64,000 bases of DNA from Saprospiraceae bacterium (GTDB taxonomy: Bacteria; Bacteroidota; Bacteroidia; Chitinophagales; Saprospiraceae), in contig JANQPA010000058.1 of assembly GCA_028285545.1 (NCBI GenBank), positions 144,167 through 208,166 of the forward strand, given 5' to 3'. A program made the translations under genes and the position numbers. Numbering within the stretch: the first letter of the stretch is position 1; each line of letters opens with the position of its first letter. Of this stretch, positions 8,029 through 15,879 are shown one piece after another. The notes beneath the pieces are model-generated. The model was not told where the DNA came from and did no database searches. It saw only the letters and a list, made by a program, of their open reading frames with translations.

Positions 8029-10842
8029 TTAGCCTTTCCTGACTTGACTAGGAAGCATCCCAAATTCATTTTTGAAACTTTTGGAAAAATAAGAAAGATT
8101 AGAATAGCCCACCTGATAGGCAATTTCAGAAACAGTAGCCACACCCTTTTCAAGCATAGACTTGGCATAATGAAGTCGGTGCAATTTTATCATATCCAAA
8201 GGATTTTGGCCTGTAATGGCCTTTAATTTTCTAAACAGTTGACTCCTACTATATCCAATTTCCTTGCTCAATTCTTCTACGGAAAAATATTCATTAGTAA
8301 TATTCTTTTGGATGGTATCCAAAACCAATTGTAAAAATTGTTCTTCCATGGAAGGAAGATTCTCAGGAACATTATGCCATGAAGACTTGCTGTATTTTTC
8401 CCTCCATTGGTTCATGACCTGTGTCAGATTGTCTATTTTGGATACCAATTCTTTTGCATCAAAGGGTTTGGTAAGGTAATCGTTTGCTCCTGAATTCAGG
8501 CCCATTCTTTTATCCTTCTGATCGGTTTTGGCAGTAAGTAAAATAATAGGAATGTGATTTGTTTTTTCTTCATTTTTAATAGCATCGCATAATTCGATCC
8601 CGGTCATTTCAGGCATCATTACATCACTGATAATCATATCCGGAATATGCTGAATGGCTAATTCCAAACCTTCTTTTCCATTTTTAGCGATAAGCACCTG
8701 GAATTTTTCCTCCAAAATTTCTTTAATATAGGATTGGAGCTCTGGGTGATCTTCAACTACTAAAATCAGATTTTTATCCCCAGAAATAGTGTCTTGCTTT
8801 TGGACGACATAGGGTGCGGCCGGATCAATAAACAAATTTGCTTTAGGATGATCAATTTGTGAAAAAACTTCCAAAGCATTTGTCTCAAAGTCGAATTGAT
8901 TTCTACCGATACAAATGCTCCATTTGATGGTAGTTCCTTTTCCCTCTTGACTTTCTACAGTTATATTTCCTTTATGCAACTCGACTAATTCCTTGACCAG
9001 GGCCATTCCGATGCCACTACCTTGTTGAGCCGCTCGATCTGACTGATAAAAACGATTAAATAATTGATCTATTTCTGAAGATGATAATCCAGGTCCAGTG
9101 TCGGAAATGCTTACATTTAAAAATTGTTTTTCGATCGTAACATTAACTCTTATTTCCCCTTTTTCGGGCGTAAATTTGAGGGCATTGCCCAATATATTGG
9201 CTAATATTTTTTCTACTTTATCCTGATCAAAATAAGCTTCTTCCAACTCTGAAGGATAGGTGGCCATGAGGTGTATTCCTTTATTTTGAGCCAGGTTTTC
9301 AAATTCTGCCACCCTGACTTTTAAAAATTTAATAATGGGCCCCTGAGACAAATACAAATTCATTTTTTTGGATTCGATTTTTGATAAATCCAAAATTTGG
9401 TCGATGAAATGCTGCAAACGAAAAGCGTTTCGTTTCATTATTTGAAGATGCTTTGCTTTTACCGGCACTTCATTTTCAGGGTTATCCAAATCACTAGCGG
9501 GGACACTCTCTTCAACCTGGTTGATAGGGCCTAAAATAAGGGACAAAGGTGTTCGAAACTCATGACTAATATTTGTAAAAAACTGAGATTTCAATTGATC
9601 CATCTCTTGGATCTTTTCACCTTCCAACTTTTTGCGCTCGCTTTCTAATAATTTATAGCCAAGACCAAGAGCAAAAAGAATTAATAAGATTAATTGCCCA
9701 GCCAACCAGAAATACACTCCCCATTCATTTCCTGCATTTATGATATAAACGCCAGAAACATTTCCAATAATAAAACTAAAAAAACAAATGGCAAAAAGTC
9801 TAGCCTCCCAAAATCTGCTCCCTAAAAAACGGATCCCAATGGGTATAAAAAGCAAAAATGAAAGGAAAAAATAGATTGGTGTTAATTCATAAGGAGGCCA
9901 TAAATTACGAATAAAGCAATAAAGAGTGGTTAAAAAGAGAATTGATAAAGCAATGCGATAATAAATTAACCAACGAGGGAGCCTATTTTTTATGTCCGTA
10001 AAGACTTCACCAAACAGCATAAGAAAGGTAATAGAAAACAGATGAGAATAAAAAATTGGAACATTCCACAAGGGGTGCTCAGGAATGAAATAAATTAATC
10101 CTCCTTCTGGCTCTATTGATAACATATCAATGGAATACAAAAGACAAAAGAATCCAAAATACAAGTAAGAAGGGTCTCGAACAAAATAATAAAACACTAA
10201 GACATACAAACCAATGATAATAAACATGCCCCAGGCACCTAATATGGGCCATCGGTACTTTAAATTAGGTAAAGGTAATGCTGCCTCTGCATTCCTCAGC
10301 TCTAAGCCTAAGTAAGTTTTTTGAGGTGAAAATACATTTTGTATTCTGATATAAACATCATAAACTTCATTGGCTTGTAAAGACAAAGGAACTACTGCAA
10401 CATAAGGAAGATCAGCCCCAAGCTTTTTTTCTGAATGGGGGACATAAAACCCAGATCGTTCCTTTATCAACGCATCCGTGTTCTGGTTAACAAGATAACA
10501 ATCCATGTAATTAACCCTGTTCTCAAAAAAGTCATTTACCGAATCCCCGGGCATAACTAATTTGGCATTCTTGACATCTTTTTCTGCACGAAATACATAA
10601 TGTAGCCAATAAGTTGTCGGGTAAGGGCCTTCAAAATTAAAGGTCTCGGTAGGGGTGAATGAATTTTCCATACCCAACAATTCTTCAAATGTCAATTCAC
10701 CAGTTTCATCAATATATAAAGAAGTATAGGGTTTTAGGTCTATATTTTCAAGGATAGGTCCTATTAGCAAAGTATCTGAAGAAATGGCTTTAGACAGAAA
10801 ACATAAAAAGACCGAAATCAATATCCAAACCTTAATTTTCAT
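8029..10842 (-). CDS. 7TMR-DISM hybrid histidine kinase/response regulator with AraC DNA-binding domain
   Basis: One-polypeptide two-component system of 937 residues. Order: signal peptide (about 1-21), periplasmic 7TMR-DISM extracellular sensor (about 30-185), seven-helix 7TM-DISM membrane block (about 197-395), HisKA with NISHEFRTP (phosphorylated H427), HATPase with NILGNALKFTP and GSGIGMALVKE, receiver with SDVMMPEMTG (phospho-acceptor D740) and LTAK, then an AraC-type helix-turn-helix at the C-terminus (VSEIAYQVGYSNLSYFSKSFKNE). The sensor is probably carbohydrate-binding, as for other DISMED2 domains. It follows the Tat cupin gene by 32 bases on the same strand, so the two are probably co-transcribed; the regulated genes are not obvious. 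Confidence 0.93.
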   Translation of the reverse strand: MKIKVWILISVFLCFLSKAISSDTLLIGPILENIDLKPYTSLYIDETGELTFEELLGMENSFTPTETFNFEGPYPTTYWLHYVFRAEKDVKNAKLVMPGDSVNDFFENRVNYMDCYLVNQNTDALIKERSGFYVPHSEKKLGADLPYVAVVPLSLQANEVYDVYIRIQNVFSPQKTYLGLELRNAEAALPLPNLKYRWPILGAWGMFIIIGLYVLVFYYFVRDPSYLYFGFFCLLYSIDMLSIEPEGGLIYFIPEHPLWNVPIFYSHLFSITFLMLFGEVFTDIKNRLPRWLIYYRIALSILFLTTLYCFIRNLWPPYELTPIYFFLSFLLFIPIGIRFLGSRFWEARLFAICFFSFIIGNVSGVYIINAGNEWGVYFWLAGQLILLILFALGLGYKLLESERKKLEGEKIQEMDQLKSQFFTNISHEFRTPLSLILGPINQVEESVPASDLDNPENEVPVKAKHLQIMKRNAFRLQHFIDQILDLSKIESKKMNLYLSQGPIIKFLKVRVAEFENLAQNKGIHLMATYPSELEEAYFDQDKVEKILANILGNALKFTPEKGEIRVNVTIEKQFLNVSISDTGPGLSSSEIDQLFNRFYQSDRAAQQGSGIGMALVKELVELHKGNITVESQEGKGTTIKWSICIGRNQFDFETNALEVFSQIDHPKANLFIDPAAPYVVQKQDTISGDKNLILVVEDHPELQSYIKEILEEKFQVLIAKNGKEGLELAIQHIPDMIISDVMMPEMTGIELCDAIKNEEKTNHIPIILLTAKTDQKDKRMGLNSGANDYLTKPFDAKELVSKIDNLTQVMNQWREKYSKSSWHNVPENLPSMEEQFLQLVLDTIQKNITNEYFSVEELSKEIGYSRSQLFRKLKAITGQNPLDMIKLHRLHYAKSMLEKGVATVSEIAYQVGYSNLSYFSKSFKNEFGMLPSQVRKG

Positions 10843-10874
10843 AGGGTTTTTATTTGGTATGGAAAATTATCAAT

Positions 10875-11453
10875 TTATGGATTAACAATCCCATATTTCT
10901 TGTTCATCTCCATAATCGTTTTCATCATTTCCTCACTTGGTGGTTCCTTCGGGAAGCCAGGAATTTCAAAATCTTTGGCGGGAGCTGAAAAATCCCAGAA
11001 ATATTGTTCCAAACCCCCAGGAGAAATACTTAGGATGACATGTATGGATTTAGAGAGTATTTTTTGGGTATGGGGGATCATTCTAGGCAAAAAGATAAAA
11101 TCTCCTGCTTTAACTTCATAATCTTTATCCCCGATTGTTACGATCATTTCTCCATCCAGCATATAAAAACTCTCATCTTCGTATTTATGATAATGCAATG
11201 GTGGTTCCATTCCAGGTACTGCCTTTGCTTCAATTAGTGCATAAGCTCCATTGGTTTCTTCTTTGGTAGCTAAAAAGTGCATCATCATACCAGGAGCCTG
11301 TCTGGCTCTTTCCAGGGATTTTTGAAAGTGAAATGGCCCACTACCATTATTAGGGTTCTGCATCTGGCCTTGAGCCAGGATATTGGTCATCAATCCGCCA
11401 GTGGAAAGGGCAGTTACAGCTGAAGCTTTTTGAATAAATGATCTTCGTTTCAT
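10875..11453 (-). CDS. Tat-exported cupin-fold protein
   Basis: 192 residues. The N-terminus MKRRSFIQKA followed by a hydrophobic alanine/leucine-rich stretch is a twin-arginine signal, pointing to export of a folded, probably metal-loaded protein. The cupin core is visible: PPLHYHKYEDESFYMLDGE (motif 1, H-x-H-x4-E) and GDFIFLPRMIPHTQ (motif 2, G-x5-P-x-x-x-x-H). This is the quercetinase-like cupin_2 group; no substrate can be assigned. It is the first gene of a two-gene unit with the hybrid sensor and is divergent from the ECF sigma factor across 204 bases. Confidence 0.82.
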   Translation of the reverse strand: MKRRSFIQKASAVTALSTGGLMTNILAQGQMQNPNNGSGPFHFQKSLERARQAPGMMMHFLATKEETNGAYALIEAKAVPGMEPPLHYHKYEDESFYMLDGEMIVTIGDKDYEVKAGDFIFLPRMIPHTQKILSKSIHVILSISPGGLEQYFWDFSAPAKDFEIPGFPKEPPSEEMMKTIMEMNKKYGIVNP

Positions 11454-11657
11454 TGCTAAGACATTTTAATTTTAATAATGCCTCAAAGCTATTAGTAAGT
11501 CGAATTTGCTATTGCCATTATTGTCGCAAAGGCTAATCCTTTTGTTGCAAATCCTTCTTCATGCTCTTTTTTTTTAATTTTTGTGATAAAATTTATCCTT
11601 TCTCAAACTATTTCCAGTCCAGGTCCATCTATGGTATTGTAAATCGATGCGCTCATT

Positions 11658-12230
11658 ATGTCGAAAGAAAAAAAATCCGAACAATTGATCCGCCAGATTA
11701 AAGCTGGAAGAAAAAGTGCCATGGATGAACTATTAAAGCTCTGGTACAAACCGGTAGTTCATTATGCCTGGCGTTTTACAGGGGATCAATATGCTGCCCA
11801 GGAAATAGGGCAAACTACCTTCATGATCGTTTTTAAGAAATATCATCAATTAAAAGATATTTCCAAGTTCAAGGTATGGCTCTATCGAATTGCTGATAAT
11901 CAATGTAAAGATTATCTGCGTCGGCAGAAAAGATATGAACTCGTAGATGAGCATAATTTGGAGGAAGGAACGGGTTCAAAATATAATGCTCAGTATGCAC
12001 TTGAGCAAAGAGAAAAAATTGCCTGGATAAAAAAATCTCTGCTAAAGTTACCAGAAGAACAAAGAATCATCATTGTCATGAAAGAATACCAGGGGCTTAA
12101 ATTTAGAGAAATAGCCGAAATATTAAATATTTCAGAGAATACCGTAAAATCACGGATGTATGCCGGCTTAAAAGCTTTAAAAAAAAATTTAAACCAAGCG
12201 AATTCTGAGGTCCACAACCTGATTTTTTAA
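11658..12230 (+). CDS. RNA polymerase ECF sigma factor (sigma-70 family)
   Basis: 190 residues. Region 2 is visible in YAAQEIGQTTFMIVFKKY followed by KFKVWLYRIADNQCKDYLRR, and region 4 in LPEEQRIIIVMKEYQGL then FREIAEILNISENTVKSRM, a standard helix-turn-helix for the -35 element. It directs transcription of a dedicated regulon and is normally held by an anti-sigma factor; the next gene, 72 bases on, encodes a membrane protein of that kind. No autoregulatory promoter motif was identified by eye. Confidence 0.93.
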   Translation: MSKEKKSEQLIRQIKAGRKSAMDELLKLWYKPVVHYAWRFTGDQYAAQEIGQTTFMIVFKKYHQLKDISKFKVWLYRIADNQCKDYLRRQKRYELVDEHNLEEGTGSKYNAQYALEQREKIAWIKKSLLKLPEEQRIIIVMKEYQGLKFREIAEILNISENTVKSRMYAGLKALKKNLNQANSEVHNLIF

Positions 12231-12302
12231 AAAACATTTGGAGGTCAAAACAAACCCTTAAAAGGAAGCTTGAACCTACCAATTAACATAAAAGAAACAA
12301 TC

Positions 12303-13115
12303 ATGAGTAATTTGGATAAAAGAAGAGAAGATATTCTACGATACATTTCTGATGAGATGGAAAGCTCAGAAAGGGAGCAGTTTGAAATCCGCCTTTCTAA
12401 TGATAGTGAATTGCAGGAGGAGGTTCTTGCTTTTCAAGAAACTCAGGGAACACTCAAATTATGGGAAAACACTGATTTTGAAATTCCTTCGGCAATAGAT
12501 TTGTTGGAAGAAAATACCCAACAAGCAAAAATTCGGAAACTTCCTGCCTTAAAAAGATGGATGTCCTATGCTGCAGCTGCAGCCGGTCTTCTATTTTTTG
12601 CTTGGATTAGTGACTTACAATTCACCCAAAAGGGAAATGCGTTCACCTTCCATTTCGGGCCATTGGCCAACCAAGAGCCTGTAGGTGAGGATAGAATATC
12701 GGAGATTGTTGAAATCGCCCTTTCTAAATACGAGCAAAATTCTGAGCAAGACCAGCAAAATGTCAATCAAGACAAGATCGATAGCCAGATTGAACATATG
12801 GAAACCAATTTAACAGCCAAATTAGCGGCACTCTATCGTACAGAATTAAATGAGATTAAAAAGAATCAGTCAATACACGAAAGAAAACAGTTAGCAGCAA
12901 TAGAAGAATTGGTCCAGGGCATGCAATTTGAACAGCGACTGGTATTACAAGAAACAATTGTAGCCGTCCTGGATCAATTAGAGCAACAACGCCTGGAAGA
13001 CAGAATTGAAGTAGAATCTGCATTCCAAAGAGTAAATGAACTCTTCGCCAATATTCAATTAAATACTGCAAATGGGGGTACAGAATCTGCTGATGTGAAA
13101 CTTGTTCATTATTAG
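12303..13115 (+). CDS. Membrane anti-sigma-like protein with long C-terminal coiled coil
   Basis: 270 residues from the ATG at 12303; the frame is also open from a TTG at 12270, but the ATG after an A-rich leader is preferred. The N-terminal region (DILRYISDEMESSEREQFE...) matches the usual anti-sigma opening that binds an ECF factor, although no zinc-binding HxxxCxxC is present. One membrane helix lies at about residues 87-104 (alanine-rich). The outside part carries a long helical, Glu/Gln-rich segment predicted to be coiled coil. Position after the sigma gene and topology make it the likely cognate anti-sigma; the absence of zinc ligands means it is not a classical ZAS protein. Confidence 0.75.
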   Translation: MSNLDKRREDILRYISDEMESSEREQFEIRLSNDSELQEEVLAFQETQGTLKLWENTDFEIPSAIDLLEENTQQAKIRKLPALKRWMSYAAAAAGLLFFAWISDLQFTQKGNAFTFHFGPLANQEPVGEDRISEIVEIALSKYEQNSEQDQQNVNQDKIDSQIEHMETNLTAKLAALYRTELNEIKKNQSIHERKQLAAIEELVQGMQFEQRLVLQETIVAVLDQLEQQRLEDRIEVESAFQRVNELFANIQLNTANGGTESADVKLVHY

Positions 13116-13254
13116 TTGTTCGTTAATAGTTATTCGGGGTTGGGGTTGGCGATTAGTTATCAATGAGCTGTATGTAGGTCCTACACAATACTCATTACCC
13201 AATACCCAATAAGCATTACTAAACAAAATTGATTAATACTCAAATAATAGCATT

Positions 13255-14442
13255 ATGAGAAGGAACATACTTTTAATAATTCCTGCCGTTTTTATAGCAT
13301 TCCAAATAAGTGGTCAATCCATTGATTACGATCGAATGAATAAGGACATTGCAGTATCCGAAAACGTACTATCTACTCTTTTCAATGAATCTGGTGAATC
13401 AAGGAATGTACTTGTGTGGAGTAAAAATCAGATTGACGGGGATTATATTTCAGATTATGGAGTGATATTTAATGTTAATCATGGTTTTTTCAATCGATTA
13501 GCCTATGGTTCAAACAATCTTTATGTATTCCCGGATAGTTATCGAGGGCGTTCCGGAAGAGATAAATTGATAAATCAAAACAGCCAAAATATTCTTGACG
13601 AAAAGGAATTAGATGAATTAAAAAAAGAAGCAAAGGAAGCAGAAGAAAAACAAAAGAAAAAATTTATTGAAGCTTCCAAAGATTTTATGGCAGATTATGC
13701 TCACCTGATAAGTCAACTGAAGCCTAATGACAATATAATGATACGTGCAAGAAGTGCTTATCCAGGAATCAGGTTTGCCAAAACTTATACCTATTCCGGA
13801 ACTCATAACGGAGATTTAGCCTTAGTCGATGGAAATGAAGACGAAAAGGACACCGAAATTACTATTGAAGTAAAAGTAAGTGAAATTCAAGCATTGAGGA
13901 AGGCACAAATTACCCGAGATCAATTTTTAAAGAAAGTAAAAGTAACGGAATTGGAGCGGTCTTACGAAAAGCAATCTGATCTTGAAATGATATCCTCCAT
14001 GTTTCATCGGCTGTATCAAAGAGATTTATCTGATACCTATTATACCTTATCACACATCAATTACAGTAGTGTAAATGGCCTTGGGGTTACTTTTGAGATG
14101 AAAGTCTATTCCTCTTTTGGTTCAGAACGTGCCTTTTTCATGCCATCTACCGGTGATAAAGGACTAAGTCTGGAAGAACGAAACAAGAAAGTACAAGATT
14201 TACTACCTGAATTCGAAAAGGGTTTTAAAGAGAACATGGTTAATTACGGCCGTTCTATCAAGAGCCTTGATGCTAATGAACTGCTTATTTTTGAAGTAAA
14301 ACTGACTCAATGTAAGGAGTGTCCGGATTTCCCAAAAGCTCTAAAATTTTCAGTAAAAAAATCAGTCTTGGATGATTTTAATAGTGGAAAAATTTCTGAA
14401 GCACAGGCTGTTCAACAAGTTAAATTGACTCGAGAAAAATAA
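13255..14442 (+). CDS. Exported protein of unknown function, third gene of the sigma/anti-sigma group
   Basis: 395 residues with a clear signal peptide (MRRNILLIIPAVFIAFQISG, then QS). I do not recognise a domain. Residues about 120-140 are a strongly charged Lys/Glu helix (KKEAKEAEEKQKKK), and a CKEC pair lies near residue 353. It follows the anti-sigma-like gene on the same strand across 139 bases that contain short repeat wording (CCCAATACCCAATA). It may be the regulated product or the signal-sensing partner of the sigma system. It ends at a strong hairpin terminator. Confidence 0.8.
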   Translation: MRRNILLIIPAVFIAFQISGQSIDYDRMNKDIAVSENVLSTLFNESGESRNVLVWSKNQIDGDYISDYGVIFNVNHGFFNRLAYGSNNLYVFPDSYRGRSGRDKLINQNSQNILDEKELDELKKEAKEAEEKQKKKFIEASKDFMADYAHLISQLKPNDNIMIRARSAYPGIRFAKTYTYSGTHNGDLALVDGNEDEKDTEITIEVKVSEIQALRKAQITRDQFLKKVKVTELERSYEKQSDLEMISSMFHRLYQRDLSDTYYTLSHINYSSVNGLGVTFEMKVYSSFGSERAFFMPSTGDKGLSLEERNKKVQDLLPEFEKGFKENMVNYGRSIKSLDANELLIFEVKLTQCKECPDFPKALKFSVKKSVLDDFNSGKISEAQAVQQVKLTREK

Positions 14443-14479
14443 ATTTAGAAGGAGCGGCTTGGCCGCTCCTTCTAAATTT
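14441..14479. terminator. Bidirectional hairpin terminator
   Basis: 18-bp perfect stem (14441-14458 with 14462-14479) around the loop TTG, GC-rich core GGAGCGGC, AT ends that supply the T-run in both directions. It sits between two convergent genes and overlaps both stop-codon regions. Confidence 0.9.
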
Positions 14480-15662
14480 AAATGAATGTGTTCAAAAGTG
14501 TTCCCAAAATATTTTGATTCTGCCCACCAAATAAATTCCAGCTGTTGACTACAAAAACAAGACTATCGTCTGGAATAACCAAGAGGAACTGACCTCCAAA
14601 CCCAAGACCAGCCCAAACTTCTTTATCCTCCTGATCCAATCTCCACCATTGATAGCCATACCCCCATCCTATTTGATTAATATTTTCAGCTTGGAGGCCT
14701 ACCGCAGCATTGACCCATTCTTCAGACAAGATTTGCTTGTCACCCCATTTTCCATTATTTAAGTAGAGGTAACCAATTTTGGCCAGATCTTCGGCTTCCA
14801 GAAAAAGTCCTCCTTCTGTATCAGGATATCCTTTAGGTGTTTTCTTCCAGTGAAAATCTTTAATTCCCAGTGGTGTAAACAAGTGTTCATTAGCATATTC
14901 ATCAATGTATTGCCCTGTAGCTTTTTTGATAATACCTGACATCAAATGACTAGCCCCACTATTATATACCCATTTTTCGCCAGGTTCGGCATCCATGGGT
15001 TGGTCCAAAGTAAATTGAATCCAATCTTCACTAGTTTCTAATTGAAGAGTGGTATTGGTGCTATCCAAAGGACGATCCTGTTCATGCCATTCCATTCCTA
15101 GCTCCATACTTAGAAGATATTTTAGAGGAGCATCTTTTAGGTTTTGGGAGGCCTTATCTAAATTATAGCCTTCAAAAAAGGAGAGGACAGGCTCATCTAC
15201 ACTCTTAATATAACCCTTGTCAATGGCAATACCGACAACTGTGGCAGCAACAGATTTGGTCACGGACTGTAAAGAATGAACTTTGCGCCCCCGATAATAA
15301 GGATGAATATCAGGGTGGAAGTAATTATACTCACCGATCTCACTGGAATCCTGGCAGGTTTCATATCCACAACCCAAGGTTCCACTAAAACCCTTACTTA
15401 TTTCTCGATAATTATTGGGATAGGATTCATTAAAAACCAACTTACCATTCTTTACAATTACCAGTTTATCTATATAGCCATAATCACCAGCTTCTATTTT
15501 GCCATGAATAGAGTCAACAATGTTTTTAGATAAGCCTTCGGCCTCCAGGGTAGAAATAGCCCAGCTATCGGTAGAAGGTTCAGCAGTTTGAATATTTTGA
15601 TTTGAGTCTTTACAAGAAAAGAAGATAAAAACCATCCATAACAACAAAACAGCTTTCTTCAT
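14478..15662 (-). CDS. Lipoprotein serine hydrolase of the class C beta-lactamase/AmpC-like family
   Basis: 394 residues, lipoprotein signal ending FFSC (lipobox cysteine about residue 17). The catalytic S-x-x-K is SVTK (S133, K136) and the Y-x-N motif is YNS (Y233). A GLGFGG block near residue 344 is in the place of the KTG-like third motif. The family (beta-lactamase PF00144) contains esterases, D-amino-acid peptidases and penicillin-binding proteins, so the substrate is unknown; lipid anchoring places it in the periplasm or outer membrane. It is convergent with the sigma group and divergent from the GH92 gene. Confidence 0.88.
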   Translation of the reverse strand: MKKAVLLLWMVFIFFSCKDSNQNIQTAEPSTDSWAISTLEAEGLSKNIVDSIHGKIEAGDYGYIDKLVIVKNGKLVFNESYPNNYREISKGFSGTLGCGYETCQDSSEIGEYNYFHPDIHPYYRGRKVHSLQSVTKSVAATVVGIAIDKGYIKSVDEPVLSFFEGYNLDKASQNLKDAPLKYLLSMELGMEWHEQDRPLDSTNTTLQLETSEDWIQFTLDQPMDAEPGEKWVYNSGASHLMSGIIKKATGQYIDEYANEHLFTPLGIKDFHWKKTPKGYPDTEGGLFLEAEDLAKIGYLYLNNGKWGDKQILSEEWVNAAVGLQAENINQIGWGYGYQWWRLDQEDKEVWAGLGFGGQFLLVIPDDSLVFVVNSWNLFGGQNQNILGTLLNTFI

Positions 15663-15828
15663 TATATATGTTTTAAGTGTAAAAAAATTAATCCTAGAAT
15701 CTTTCCTTCAATTTTAATTAAAAAATCTTGCTTAAGCCTCATCCTATGTAGTTATTTATGCGATATTGACCGAACTATATTTTGTTTTTGGTTTATTGGG
15801 ATTTATTTCTACATTACTTTCCAGATAA

Positions 15829-15848
15829 TGAAGTTAAGCTTAACTTCA
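15829..15848. promoter_or_regulatory. Perfect 20-bp palindrome upstream of the GH92 gene
   Basis: TGAAGTTAAGCTTAACTTCA reads the same on both strands and ends 31 bases before the GH92 start codon. Its size and position fit an operator for a dimeric repressor, but no matching regulator gene is nearby. Confidence 0.5.
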
Positions 15849-15879
15849 CAAGTACTTCTATTTATAAACTTCCTTTTGC

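Noticed and set aside
14478..15662. True beta-lactamase resistance gene
   Set aside because: The SxxK and YxN motifs are shared by many esterases and peptidases of the family; nothing marks it as a resistance enzyme. The same holds for 52009-53412.
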